A DNA stretch of 45,218 bases from JBGPRB01 sp964422155 (GCA_964422155.1 CAYQZZ010000011.1:1-45218); one strand, 5' to 3'. Counted from the stretch's first letter, positions 33,890 through 42,218 are shown. Numbers and translations are program-made. Notes: generated from the letters alone by a model not told the origin.

Positions 33890-34858
33890 TCACAGTGGCT
33901 TCAGGCGCGGGTGCTTCTTGATTGTGTACCAGTACGTGTTCCAGCCAACTTTATCAAGCGGTATAAGCCTGCGAAAACGCTTTTTAACCTCTGCCTCTTC
34001 GGCAATCTCGATGAAGCCCGGGGCAACATGCTCGTTGATAACTTTGACGATGGTTTCCCAGTCGACCTCTATAGCACCCCGGGGGCAAATCTGCTCGCAG
34101 TACCAGCACCTGTCGCACCTTTTCCTTTGAATCGGCGGGGATGTGGACATATTAATGCTGTTGGTGGGGCAGTTGTCTATGCAGAGTGTGCATTTGGGAT
34201 ACAGGCATTTCTCTCTATTGAACCTGAAGTCGAAGCTCCGCAGGCCTGTCTGCTCCAGCCGCTCGGCATTTGGCGGCGCTCCGGCCTTACGTCCCTTTTT
34301 CAATTGCCAGCTATTGCCCCGCCCCGGATAGAGCTCGTCATATTCGCTTCCTCGCGGCAATGCGGGAACCAATCCTGTGTCTCCCGCATATATCTTGCTA
34401 CTTCGCTCCGCCATTTCCCTGCCGAAGCTTTTCGCCTCGTCAAGGTCGATGGCATCGGGATGACCGTCGGTAAAATAGGGCTTGGGTTTCTCCGGCATGG
34501 TAACGCTGCAGTACCAGTTCTTCCAGCCGATAACGGTGAGGCCCTTCTGTGTCATCATGGGCACCACCCTTGCCAGGAAGCGGCCGGGGAGAAGGCCGTG
34601 GGTGCAGAAAGCGAAACCGTGCTTCCCATCCACGGCGTTCATGCTATATTCGATGAAATTCATGAGATTGGCCGGTTCCCGCCGGTGCCAGACCGGGGCG
34701 CCCAGTCCGATTAAATCATATTCGGCCAGGTCTCCGGTATCCACGTCCTGCAGTCGGGCGAGGTCACAGGGCATGAGTTCACTAATGCCGGATTGTACAG
34801 CCTCGGCAATTTTTTTGGTATTTCCCGTCTGTGAGTAGTAAATTACAATACTTTTCAT
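33890..34858 (-). CDS. flavodoxin-ferredoxin fusion (EFR1 type)
   Basis: A 322-residue electron carrier. The N-terminal flavodoxin domain begins IVIYYSQTGNTKKIA, the FMN phosphate loop, and continues with LIGLGAPVWHRREP. A linker of about 60 residues leads to a C-terminal two-cluster ferredoxin domain: C-x2-C-x3-CP in KCTLCIDNCP and C-x2-C-x2-C-x3-CP in RCDRCWYCEQICP, from about residue 220. Such EFR1-type proteins are soluble and presumably link one- and two-electron carriers. In this block it could supply or drain electrons for the neighbouring dehydrogenase or for the FeS dehydratases. The ribosome site is weak. Confidence 0.88.
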   Translation of the reverse strand: MKSIVIYYSQTGNTKKIAEAVQSGISELMPCDLARLQDVDTGDLAEYDLIGLGAPVWHRREPANLMNFIEYSMNAVDGKHGFAFCTHGLLPGRFLARVVPMMTQKGLTVIGWKNWYCSVTMPEKPKPYFTDGHPDAIDLDEAKSFGREMAERSSKIYAGDTGLVPALPRGSEYDELYPGRGNSWQLKKGRKAGAPPNAERLEQTGLRSFDFRFNREKCLYPKCTLCIDNCPTNSINMSTSPPIQRKRCDRCWYCEQICPRGAIEVDWETIVKVINEHVAPGFIEIAEEAEVKKRFRRLIPLDKVGWNTYWYTIKKHPRLKPL

Positions 34859-34916
34859 CTTATTTTAAAGGTGTTTAGTAATATTCCTGTTTTTTATAAT
34901 GTGTCTACACTTTTAC

Positions 34917-35009
34917 TGTCATCCTGACCCCGATGCAATCGGGGGAAGGATCCGCATCCCTCCCGTCAAAGAACGGATTCTTCAGTCGCTGCGCTCCTTC
35001 AGAATGACA
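34917..35009. repeat. palindromic intergenic element, copy A
   Basis: It starts TGTCATCCTGA (34917-34927) and ends TCAGAATGACA (34999-35009), nearly exact inverted termini. An internal hairpin CCCGATGCAATCGGGG follows the left end. The same element, same orientation, lies at 36205-36301 on the other side of the M24-fold gene. Confidence 0.8.
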
Positions 35010-35033
35010 ATCATATAACACCTTTCATGTCGA

Positions 35034-36185
35034 TTATTGCGGTATCATCTCCGGCAGGCCCGGCAAAGCGGTGGTCATCCACCTGGTGGCATCCCTGCCG
35101 ATGAAATACATGTCTCCAATCATGGTAAACGGCGCTTTCCCGCCTTTGCATCTTACCATAGGATGGACGGCATAGACCTCATCGGTCAGGATGGTCCACT
35201 CCATGTAGTCGCGCTCATGGGGACCGGCGGTAATATAGGGGGCGTCCCCATAAGACAGCCCGACGGCATGGCCCAGCTTATCGCATTCGAAACCCCAGTC
35301 GTTTACCAGATCCTCAATTTTTTGACCGGCTTCCGTAATTTCCAGGCCGGGGCGGAACTCCCGCACTATCATCTGTCTCATTTCAGCCCAAAGAGAGAAC
35401 ATTTTTTTGTACACCCCCTTGGGTTCCTCCCACCAGTAACCGCGTATCATTTGAGCGCCATAGCCCGCGTTACGGGTGAACTCCGGGGAAAACGTCACCG
35501 GGTTCGGCTTCTGTATCACCGTCGGGCCGGGACGGTAAGGATAAGCCGCCTCCGGTCGACTGTGTATTAAAATAATCCTGTCGATAATATCGTGGGCGGT
35601 CAGGACTTCATTGGCTTTATTGACGACCTGTTCTTCGGTGAGGCCGGGCTTCAAATTAGCTAGGAAGGTGTAATGGGCCAGGTCAGAGATGCGGATGGCG
35701 TTATCCATGATAGCCAGCTCCTCGCGGCTCTTGGGACCTCTTATTTCACCGAAAAGACGATGCGCTTCCACGAGCCTGACATCGGGGCAAAGCTCGGAAA
35801 AAGTCTGGTATTCGAACACCGGCCAGAAGCGGAAGCTGTCTATACCGACCTGTGTTTTCTGGTGATTGAGGTCGATTATAATTTTAGCCGCGTCTATGGC
35901 CAGGTTAAATGAGGAGCGGATATTCTCCGTTTCCACCCAGCAGCCCTGTTTGACCAGCTGCTCGCCCGTCATGCCCGTGTTGCTGGGGATTAGAAAAACT
36001 GGCTCGCCATCGACCGGGAAAATCACCATGTTCTGCTTGCTGCCCCAGATATGCGTCAGGTAGTGGACAGGCACGCCCAGCTGGGTGCCCCCGTAGACGA
36101 TAAGCGCCGAAAGCCCGGCTTTCTGCAACGTCTTCCGCAGCAACGACCAGCGGCGTCCTTTTTCTTTCAGACTAAGTTCCGGCAT
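35034..36185 (-). CDS. M24-fold (creatinase/prolidase-like) protein lacking the metal ligands
   Basis: A 383-residue protein with a creatinase-type N-terminal domain (LSALIVYGGTQLGVPVHYL; GEPVFLIPSN) and a pita-bread C-terminal domain. The conserved His survives in GHAVGLSYGDAPYI. In active aminopeptidases two Asp, one His and two Glu bind two metals. Here the first Asp pair is absent (the region reads FTRNAGYGAQMIRGYW), the first Glu is replaced in VYAVHPMV, and the second in MIGDMYFIG. It is therefore unlikely to be a peptidase. Metal-free family members such as creatinase hydrolyse small molecules. GGGGAGGTG precedes ATG 36185. Function unknown. Confidence 0.85.
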   Translation of the reverse strand: MPELSLKEKGRRWSLLRKTLQKAGLSALIVYGGTQLGVPVHYLTHIWGSKQNMVIFPVDGEPVFLIPSNTGMTGEQLVKQGCWVETENIRSSFNLAIDAAKIIIDLNHQKTQVGIDSFRFWPVFEYQTFSELCPDVRLVEAHRLFGEIRGPKSREELAIMDNAIRISDLAHYTFLANLKPGLTEEQVVNKANEVLTAHDIIDRIILIHSRPEAAYPYRPGPTVIQKPNPVTFSPEFTRNAGYGAQMIRGYWWEEPKGVYKKMFSLWAEMRQMIVREFRPGLEITEAGQKIEDLVNDWGFECDKLGHAVGLSYGDAPYITAGPHERDYMEWTILTDEVYAVHPMVRCKGGKAPFTMIGDMYFIGRDATRWMTTALPGLPEMIPQ

Positions 36186-36204
36186 GGGTCACCTCCCCTC
36201 GGTA

Positions 36205-36301
36205 TTGTCATTCTGACCCCGATGCAATCGGGGGAAGAATCCGTCTCCCAGGATTACGGATTCTTCGTCGTCCGCCTGAAGCGGACTCTTCAGAATGACA
36301 A
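36205..36301. repeat. palindromic intergenic element, copy B
   Basis: Perfect 12-base inverted termini, TTGTCATTCTGA (36205-36216) and TCAGAATGACAA (36290-36301). Inside are CCCGAT/ATCGGG and a perfect GAAGAATCCG/CGGATTCTTC pair, so the whole element can fold into a cruciform. It is close in sequence to copy A. Confidence 0.85.
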
Positions 36302-36311
36302 AAAATAATAA

Positions 36312-36872
36312 TTACCACTCGCGTTTCATCTTCTTCGCCAGCTTGAGAACCCTCTCCTCGCTTTCATAGCCCTGGTCGATAAACAGCAGATTGTCTCTCT
36401 CTTCATCGGACACCAGCTCCTGGTAAGATTTCTCCGTGTGTGTGGGCGATTGTTCGACGGTTACCATGATAAACGGCCTCGTTACTTTTCTAATTATCCA
36501 GGGTCCATGTATAAAATCGGCAGGTAAATAGACCAGGTCGGAGGTAGTGAGAATGTGCTTTTCCAGCTCCGGGCCCAGACAAAATTCAACCTCGCCGCCC
36601 AGGTCCAGCGGATTTTCCGGGTCTGTCCCGAGATGTATCACTACTTCGGGAAATTTATGTTTATGCGGTCCGTGCCCCATCTGCTCCCATGAGGAAACTC
36701 CGGGCAATCCCTGGGGAACGACAGGTACCCAGTGAATGTAATACTGGTGGCTGCCCAGATAGGCGTTATTATTGACTTTATCATCCGCAAAGGCTACAAT
36801 CGCACCGGTGCCGGCCGGGTTCCACGGCCTTGGTCCGGATAAAATATATTTGTCGTATTTTGTTTTCGCCAT
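36312..36872 (-). CDS. cupin-like protein, cytoplasmic, third local paralogue
   Basis: A 186-residue protein. After MAKTKYDKYIL it has an insert with a possible second barrel strand set (YYIHWVPVVPQG), then the family core GPHKHKFPEVVIHLGTDPEN, GGEVEFCLGPELEKHI and YLPADFIHGPW, and a charged C-terminal helix (LKLAKKMKREW) not found in the shorter paralogue. It begins eleven bases after the aconitase X small-subunit stop, with AAGGAGC before ATG 36872, so it is translated from the same mRNA. It could be a dedicated partner of the dehydratase, but no activity can be named. Confidence 0.7.
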   Translation of the reverse strand: MAKTKYDKYILSGPRPWNPAGTGAIVAFADDKVNNNAYLGSHQYYIHWVPVVPQGLPGVSSWEQMGHGPHKHKFPEVVIHLGTDPENPLDLGGEVEFCLGPELEKHILTTSDLVYLPADFIHGPWIIRKVTRPFIMVTVEQSPTHTEKSYQELVSDEERDNLLFIDQGYESEERVLKLAKKMKREW

Positions 36873-36883
36873 TTTCTTGCTCC

Positions 36884-37297
36884 TTACTTTTTGGTTACCT
36901 CGACAATGCCGGCGTCAGCGTCAACCTTAACCCAATCACCGGTCTTGATTACCTCCAGCGGGTTTTTATCCAGTTCGGTCATGGCCGGGGCGTGTAAAAG
37001 TACAGCGGATAAAGCGGCCTTGGTGGTCATATCGTTGAAAATAAGAGCCTTGGGCGCGGTGCCTACCAATCGGGTAGCATGGAATGCCATCGATGTCCCC
37101 GAAGAACCCTTGGTCCCGGGAAATACGAGCACCTTGTCCTTAAAACTCTGCCCTCTTAACTCGTGGCGCCTTTCCGTAATGATGCCTTTAACCGCGTCAA
37201 TACCGCCCCATCCGGATATGGTATCTCTGGTGACGAGCGCTTCGCCCTCAACACAACCGCCAACGACTTTCCGGCCGTGAAGCACTATTTTCTTCAT
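36884..37297 (-). CDS. aconitase X, small (swivel) subunit
   Basis: A 137-residue swivel-domain protein of the DUF126/AcnX small-subunit family: GRKVVGGCVEGEALVTRD at the start, LVFPGTKGSSGTSMAFH as the substrate-binding loop with the catalytic-serine region, and a VKVDADAGIVEV end. I use ATG 37297, whose ATGA overlaps the TGA of the large subunit and follows GGGAGAAC, a typical coupled start; the frame extends to 37315 but less plausibly. With the large subunit it forms a [FeS] dehydratase. Known bacterial members dehydrate cis-3-hydroxy-L-proline; archaeal ones dehydrate phosphomevalonate. Confidence 0.9.
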   Translation of the reverse strand: MKKIVLHGRKVVGGCVEGEALVTRDTISGWGGIDAVKGIITERRHELRGQSFKDKVLVFPGTKGSSGTSMAFHATRLVGTAPKALIFNDMTTKAALSAVLLHAPAMTELDKNPLEVIKTGDWVKVDADAGIVEVTKK

Positions 37298-38574
37298 TTG
37301 AGTTCTCCCTTCCATTTCCCGGTGACAGCCGCCTCGATACAGTCTTTTTGCGAACCGAACCAGGTAGGGAAGCCGAGCATAGCGGGCATATAGTGCGCGT
37401 GTTTGGCCGAATCGGTAGCCGCCGTCTTGACACCCTTGGGTGAGATATGGCTGATGCAGGGGCAGGTATCGGTCATCAGGACAGCTCCGGCTTTTTTAAT
37501 AACGTCCGTCAGTCCTTCCTGGTCGGCGATAGTTTTGAGCGCATGCGGCGTAAAAATCCAGAGGTTAACGTTAGCGTGGACATGCTTGCCCTCCAGCAGC
37601 CGGGCCGCGTTCCATACCTCTTCCAGCGTATAGTGAGGGCAGCCCAGCATAATAAAGTCGACATTAGGGTCGGTGGCAGAAGTCAGGTTGTCATAAGCCT
37701 TCTTCCTCTCCGCCTTACCGAATTTCAGCTTCGCGACGGGTTTTTTCTTGCCGAAAGCCTGCTCCAGGGAATTCGCTTCCGGCGTGAAGCCGACGACGTG
37801 GTACAGCTCGACGCCGCCCGAAGAGGCGGCCGCGGCGCCGTGATGCTTAAGCCGGGCGATATTGGGGGCTTTACGTACACCATTAATCACGGGAACGTGC
37901 TCCTGTACTATTTCCCCGACGTAATAGCCCAGAAGACCCCAGTCCATAACGCTCTCCGGCTGGTATTCAACCTCCACCAGATGCGTGCCCAGACGGTTTT
38001 CATCGAGGTGATAGCCCCAGTAAGGCGTTTTGCCTACCAGCATGGAGGCCGTGGCGCTCTCCATCCCCTCGATATTGGTGCGTCCGCCCAGCACGGAATT
38101 GCAGTAGATGACGGCCGATGATTCTATCCAGGCGCAGTGCTCACCCATGACAGGGACATTGCCAAGAAGGTAAGGGGTACAACTATGCATAAGCTGCATA
38201 CCGATGCGGGCGCAGACTTTTTCCGAGAGGACGCCCATTTCATGGCGTTCGGGGGAGATGCCCTGGATTTGCCAGTTTTCCGGGTCCATTTCCCGTATCA
38301 GGCGGCAGGTGTAGACCTTAGCGCGGGGGATTTCAAAGGGCTCATCGCTATCAAGGTACATGCGTGAGAGGGCGGCGTCAACTTCATTTATTGTGGCCCC
38401 GGGTTTCGGCGCTGTGTAAGCGCCGGCGGAAATCGAAACACAGACGTTGTTAGTATCGACCAGCCTCTCCGCTCCCAGGGCTTCCCCGTACTTTACGAGC
38501 AGCTCCATGGCCTTCTGATAAGCAATGCCTTCACTGCCTTCCAGCAGAGCCTTTTCTTCGTCGGTCAGTTTCAT
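37294..38574 (-). CDS. aconitase X, large (catalytic) subunit
   Basis: A 426-residue AcnX catalytic subunit, of family length. ATG 38574 (MKLTDEEKALLEG) follows AGGATGG; the longer frame to 38610 runs into a repeat. Landmarks are VCVSISAGAYTAP, the central EHCAWIESSAVIYCNSVLGG with Ser and Cys at the active site, ADTC-type sequence LMTDTCPCISH, and the HAHYMPAMLGF end. The Cys residues in these segments are the expected FeS ligands. The reaction is a dehydration; the substrate (hydroxyproline, phosphomevalonate or another hydroxy acid) is open. Overlap with the small subunit shows tight coupling. Confidence 0.9.
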   Translation of the reverse strand: MKLTDEEKALLEGSEGIAYQKAMELLVKYGEALGAERLVDTNNVCVSISAGAYTAPKPGATINEVDAALSRMYLDSDEPFEIPRAKVYTCRLIREMDPENWQIQGISPERHEMGVLSEKVCARIGMQLMHSCTPYLLGNVPVMGEHCAWIESSAVIYCNSVLGGRTNIEGMESATASMLVGKTPYWGYHLDENRLGTHLVEVEYQPESVMDWGLLGYYVGEIVQEHVPVINGVRKAPNIARLKHHGAAAASSGGVELYHVVGFTPEANSLEQAFGKKKPVAKLKFGKAERKKAYDNLTSATDPNVDFIMLGCPHYTLEEVWNAARLLEGKHVHANVNLWIFTPHALKTIADQEGLTDVIKKAGAVLMTDTCPCISHISPKGVKTAATDSAKHAHYMPAMLGFPTWFGSQKDCIEAAVTGKWKGELK

Positions 38575-38591
38575 ATTACGTTTACCATCCT

Positions 38592-38720
38592 GTATAAAAA
38601 TCCCCCTCATATCCCCCTTTACAAAAGGGGGAGGTTACGGATTGCTTCGGTCTCTGATGTTCCCTCGCAATGACAGGGAGGCAGGGACTGGATTCCCGCT
38701 TTCGCGGGAATGACATCTAT
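38592..38720. repeat. palindromic intergenic element, composite
   Basis: Two perfect hairpins lie between the aconitase X and dehydratase genes: CCCCCTTT/AAAGGGGG (38613-38620 and 38624-38631) and ATTCCCGC/GCGGGAAT (38692-38699 and 38704-38711, loop TTTC). The GAATGACA ending is shared with the other elements in the window, so it is a related but different repeat class. Confidence 0.7.
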
Positions 38721-38722
38721 AA

Positions 38723-40417
38723 TTAATCGAAGTCTTCCCAGCGCGCCGGCCATCCTGCCCCTTTATCAGCCTGGAGGGCCAATTTAGCATATATTGCCAG
38801 CAAACCGGTTACTTTAGACTGGGAAGGCGGCTTCCATTGCGCCTTTCTTTTCTTCATTTCCGCTTCAGATACCTCAACGTCAAGCTTGCGATCGGGGATG
38901 TCCAGGTTAATGCGGTCACCATCTTTGAGCAGAGCGAGCGGTCCGCCCACCTGGGCCTCCGGGCAGACGTGGCCGATAGAAAGGTAGCCCTGGGTGAACC
39001 CTGAGAAACGACCGTCCGAAACAACGATGACGTCCTGGATACGTTTTACTTTGAGCATTGACAACGCGCTCAGGCATTCTGTAAAGGCGGGACCTCCGCG
39101 GGGGCCCTGGTAGCGAACGACGAGGGCATCGCCGGGCTTGACCTTACCCTGCATGGTCCCTTCGGCTGCCGCTTCCAGCGAGTCGAAGACGCGGGCGGTA
39201 TAAACCCTCTTCAGCAGGTCCTTGTTCTCGACGACGGTATGCCGGACAACGGCGCCTCTCGGGGCAAGATTGCCTTTAAGCACGGCTATCGCCCCTTCCG
39301 GCCAGATAGGGTCCTCCAGAGGTTTTATTACTTCGATATCGTCACATGTTACGTCTGCCAGATTTTCACCGACCGTCTTGCCGGTAACGGTGATGCAGGT
39401 CTTATCGAGGTATTTCTCGATGCGTTTCATGACTGAAGGCGTCCCGCCCGCTTTATGGTAATCATAGAGAACGTGCGGGCCCGATGGAGCTACCGCGCAC
39501 AGGGCCGGGACCCTGCGGCTTACCTCGTCCCAATCATCGAGAGTCAGGGGAATTTCCGCTTCATGGGCATAGGCTTGCAGGTGCGCCACCGAGTTGGTGC
39601 CGCCGCATATCGCCATGTCCACCGCTATGGCATTTTTTAATGAATTAAGAGTGATGATATCCCTCGGTCGGATATTCCGCTTGACCAGTTCCAGGATTTT
39701 TTCTCCGGTCTCCTTGGCCTGCCATATTTTCTCGGCGGAAACGCCGGGAGAGGTGCTGGTACCAGGCAGGGCGATGCCCATCCCCTCGGTGAGCACGGCC
39801 AGGGTATTTCCCGTCGTCATCTCGTTGCAGGCCCCGGCGGAAGTGGCGCAGCAACTGGTAATTTCCTGCATTATCTCGCCGATTTCTTCAATAGAAAGGG
39901 GTTTATCCTTATCCATCATCTTTTGCTGCACGATGGACTGGCCCCTGACGAAGCCCAGGCGTGCCCCTTCATAGTCCGAAGGCATCATCTGCCCACCGCC
40001 GATGAAAATAAAGGGTCGGTTCAGGCGTAGAGCGGCCAGAATCAACCCGGGGATAATCTTGTCGCAGGAAGCCAGACCTACCCAGCCGTCGCACCAGCTT
40101 ATGTATAGAGAGGACTCGGCTGCCGCCAGGACGGCTTCGCGCTGGGGCATATCATAAAGCATATCGCTCTGGAGCTTATGGGGTACGGAACATAGTCCGG
40201 GAACGTTGATTTCAAACGGCATTCCTCCTGCCATGCGGATGCCGGCCTTGACCCCATCCGCCACTGCCCTGAGATGCACGTGACCCGGCGACTGCTCGCT
40301 CCAGGAATTGATAACGGCAATCCTGGGAAGCGAAAGCTCTTTGGCGGTAAAACCCATTGCCTTGAAGATGGCGTGATGGCCATAAGACCTGAGGTTAAAT
40401 GCGGGTGGTGTTGTCAT
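38723..40417 (-). CDS. IlvD/Edd-family dehydratase
   Basis: A 564-residue member of the dihydroxy-acid / phosphogluconate / sugar-acid dehydratase family. ATG 40417 follows GGAGG; the frame opens earlier at 40453 without a site. Conserved segments are NSWSEQSPGHVHLR, GGMPFEINVPGLC, the cluster-binding CDKIIPG, GACNEMTTGNTL, and the C-terminal SDGRFSGFTQG with the catalytic Ser. It removes water from a 2,3-dihydroxy acid using an FeS cluster. It sits at the upstream end of a catabolic block and several features (PGLCSVP in place of the usual valine-pathway context) suggest a sugar-acid-like substrate and not branched-chain amino-acid synthesis, though ilvD cannot be excluded. Confidence 0.88.
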   Translation of the reverse strand: MTTPPAFNLRSYGHHAIFKAMGFTAKELSLPRIAVINSWSEQSPGHVHLRAVADGVKAGIRMAGGMPFEINVPGLCSVPHKLQSDMLYDMPQREAVLAAAESSLYISWCDGWVGLASCDKIIPGLILAALRLNRPFIFIGGGQMMPSDYEGARLGFVRGQSIVQQKMMDKDKPLSIEEIGEIMQEITSCCATSAGACNEMTTGNTLAVLTEGMGIALPGTSTSPGVSAEKIWQAKETGEKILELVKRNIRPRDIITLNSLKNAIAVDMAICGGTNSVAHLQAYAHEAEIPLTLDDWDEVSRRVPALCAVAPSGPHVLYDYHKAGGTPSVMKRIEKYLDKTCITVTGKTVGENLADVTCDDIEVIKPLEDPIWPEGAIAVLKGNLAPRGAVVRHTVVENKDLLKRVYTARVFDSLEAAAEGTMQGKVKPGDALVVRYQGPRGGPAFTECLSALSMLKVKRIQDVIVVSDGRFSGFTQGYLSIGHVCPEAQVGGPLALLKDGDRINLDIPDRKLDVEVSEAEMKKRKAQWKPPSQSKVTGLLAIYAKLALQADKGAGWPARWEDFD

Positions 40418-40503
40418 AGATGCCTCCATGAAATTAAATTGCGGTACACACATTCTAGCAAGTTATGAAAAAGGGGGCAAGGAAGATATTTTATAGTGGT
40501 ATC

Positions 40504-40559
40504 TTGACATTATATCATTATTTATGTTATTGTTTACTAAGTAGACTAAAATAGTCAAC
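40504..40559 (+). promoter_or_regulatory. promoter and palindromic operator of the Rrf2-cysteine operon
   Basis: TTGACA at 40504-40509 is followed after 18 bases by TATTGT (40528-40533), an acceptable promoter. Just downstream is a dyad: GTTTACTA (40532-40539) and TAGTCAAC (40552-40559), with a tighter palindrome GACTA-AAA-TAGTC at 40544-40556. It lies before the first gene, an Rrf2 regulator, and is a natural autoregulation site. Confidence 0.6.
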
Positions 40560-40584
40560 AATACTTTTACCCAGAGGTGAGTCG

Positions 40585-41028
40585 ATGAAACTTTCTACCA
40601 GGACACGCTACGGGACAAGGGCTCTCCTGGAACTGGCTCTTCATGAGGGGGAGGGGCCGGTTTTTCTGAAAGACATCGCCAGGCAGCAGCAGATTTCGTT
40701 GCCTTACCTGGAGCATCTGGTCACTCCTTTGATTTCCGCCGGCATTATACGAAGTACCAAGGGACCTAAAGGTGGGGTTACACTGGCCAGGAAACCGGAG
40801 GAGATAAAGCTGAGTGAAATTACGCAACTTCTCGAAGGCTCGGTGACCCCCGTTGAGTGTATCGAGCATCCAGAGGTTTGCAGCCGTTCTGAACTCTGCG
40901 TCACTCGTGAAGTCTGGAGTAAACTCAAAGACGCGATGGATAGTGTCCTGGAGTCCACGACCCTGCAGGACCTGGTGGAAAGGCAGAAAAAGAAAGGCCA
41001 TCCCGAAACATCGATGTATTACATATAA
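40585..41028 (+). CDS. Rrf2-family transcriptional regulator, IscR-like, probably Fe-S sensing
   Basis: A 147-residue winged-helix regulator. It starts MKLSTRTRYGTRALLELAL, the family signature, and the recognition helix is in LPYLEHLVTPLISAGI with the wing at STKGPKGGVTLA. Three cysteines at 92, 99 and 105 match the cluster-binding positions of IscR (92, 98, 104), so it probably binds an FeS cluster. It starts the forward sulfur block and is followed after 13 bases by cysteine synthase. By analogy with CymR and IscR it should control cysteine or cluster synthesis in response to sulfur or iron supply. A palindrome upstream supports autoregulation. Confidence 0.9.
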   Translation: MKLSTRTRYGTRALLELALHEGEGPVFLKDIARQQQISLPYLEHLVTPLISAGIIRSTKGPKGGVTLARKPEEIKLSEITQLLEGSVTPVECIEHPEVCSRSELCVTREVWSKLKDAMDSVLESTTLQDLVERQKKKGHPETSMYYI

Positions 41029-41041
41029 AGGGGGCAGGGAG

Positions 41042-42052
41042 ATGGTGGTATCGATTCAGGAAATAGAGTATATAAATTATAAGACGATTAAAATACCGAA
41101 GCTGACCAGGGGTATCGCCCGGGACTGCTCTGAGCTGATAGGGAATACGCCGCTCGTCAGGCTGAACCATATAACAGATGGGGCCGGGGCGGAGGTGGTT
41201 GCCAAGCTCGAGTCCTTTAATCCCATCCATAGCGTCAAAGACAGGATAGGCGTGGCGATGATTGTCGACGCCGAGGAAAAGGGGCGGATTAAAAAAGGCA
41301 CGGTAATCGTCGAGCCTACCAGCGGCAATACCGGCATCGCCCTGGCATTTGTCTGCGCGGCTAAGGGGTACAGGCTCATTCTTACCATGCCTGATACGAT
41401 GTCGCTGGAGAGAAGACAGCTTCTTTCTATTTTCGGAGCCGAGCTGGTACTGACCCCGGGTTCAGAGGGGATGACGGGGGCCATCAGAAAAGCCGAGCAG
41501 CTTGTGAAGGAGAACCGTAACTATTATATGCCGCAGCAGTTTAAAAACCCGGCCAATCCTGAAATACACCGCCTGACAACCGCCGAGGAAATCTGGAGGG
41601 ACACGGGCGGCAGGGTGGATATCCTGGTCAGCGGCGTGGGCACCGGCGGAACGATTACCGGCGTTGCCGAAGTACTTAAAGCCAGGAAACCGGGATTCAA
41701 ATCTATAGCCGTTGAGCCGGCTGGCTCTCCGGTACTTTCGGGAGGGAAACCGGGGGCGCATAAAATTCAGGGGATTGGCGCCGGCTTCGTCCCGGATGTC
41801 CTCAGGGCGGAACTGATTGACGAAATTATCACCGTGAGCAATGAGGATGCAGGAGCCACGGCGCGAAGGCTGGCAAAAGAGGAAGGGATACTGGCGGGTA
41901 TATCGTCGGGAGCCGCCGCCTGGGCAGCCTTGAAAGTTGCCGGCAGGCCGGAAAATACGGGCAAACTTATTGTCGTTATCCTGCCGGACACTGGTGAACG
42001 TTACCTGTCCACATGGCTTTTTCAGGAGCCGTCCACGTCCTCTCTAAAATAA
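41042..42052 (+). CDS. cysK: cysteine synthase (O-acetylserine sulfhydrylase)
   Basis: A 336-residue PLP enzyme that makes L-cysteine from O-acetylserine and sulfide. The PLP-binding lysine is in NPIHSVKDRIG, about residue 66; the substrate loop is EPTSGNTGIALA; the phosphate-binding loop is SGVGTGGTITG; and the C-terminal end has ILPDTGERYLSTW. ATG 41042 follows GGGGGCAGGGAG at ideal spacing; an open frame upstream overlaps the regulator gene and is not used. The N-terminal extension before TELIGNTPLVRL is about 30 residues longer than in many CysK proteins. Named family confidence is high; CysM-type substrate use cannot be excluded. Confidence 0.93.
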   Translation: MVVSIQEIEYINYKTIKIPKLTRGIARDCSELIGNTPLVRLNHITDGAGAEVVAKLESFNPIHSVKDRIGVAMIVDAEEKGRIKKGTVIVEPTSGNTGIALAFVCAAKGYRLILTMPDTMSLERRQLLSIFGAELVLTPGSEGMTGAIRKAEQLVKENRNYYMPQQFKNPANPEIHRLTTAEEIWRDTGGRVDILVSGVGTGGTITGVAEVLKARKPGFKSIAVEPAGSPVLSGGKPGAHKIQGIGAGFVPDVLRAELIDEIITVSNEDAGATARRLAKEEGILAGISSGAAAWAALKVAGRPENTGKLIVVILPDTGERYLSTWLFQEPSTSSLK

Positions 42053-42077
42053 TGCAGAATTACATTAAGGAATTTAT

Positions 42078-42218
42078 ATGAAAATAGATGTAATCCCAGG
42101 TGATACTTTTTTAAAGGACGAGAATGATAGCGCTTTCTGGACTTTATCCCCCGGGGCGCCCATTACGGGTATTGGACGGGAGGTGATAAACCTCTTATGG
42201 ACAATGCGTTGCCCGTAA
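42078..42218 (+). CDS. possible small protein of 46 residues
   Basis: ATG 42078 preceded by TAAGGAAT opens a frame to TAA 42216-42218, reading MKIDVIPGDTFLKDENDSAF and then WTLSPGAPITGIGREVIN with a Cys near the end. It fits exactly in the gap between cysteine synthase and HcyA. It could be a real small gene or the stump of a longer one; no family is recognised. Confidence 0.3.
   Translation: MKIDVIPGDTFLKDENDSAFWTLSPGAPITGIGREVINLLWTMRCP

Noticed and set aside
33911..34714. 267-codon forward open frame opposite the flavodoxin-ferredoxin gene
   Set aside because: The reverse frame contains exact ferredoxin and flavodoxin motifs. The forward translation is low in structure and unlike any family.
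35034..36185. Xaa-Pro dipeptidase feeding hydroxyproline to aconitase X
   Set aside because: Attractive from gene order, but the M24 metal ligands are missing, so peptide cleavage is unlikely and the pathway link cannot be supported.
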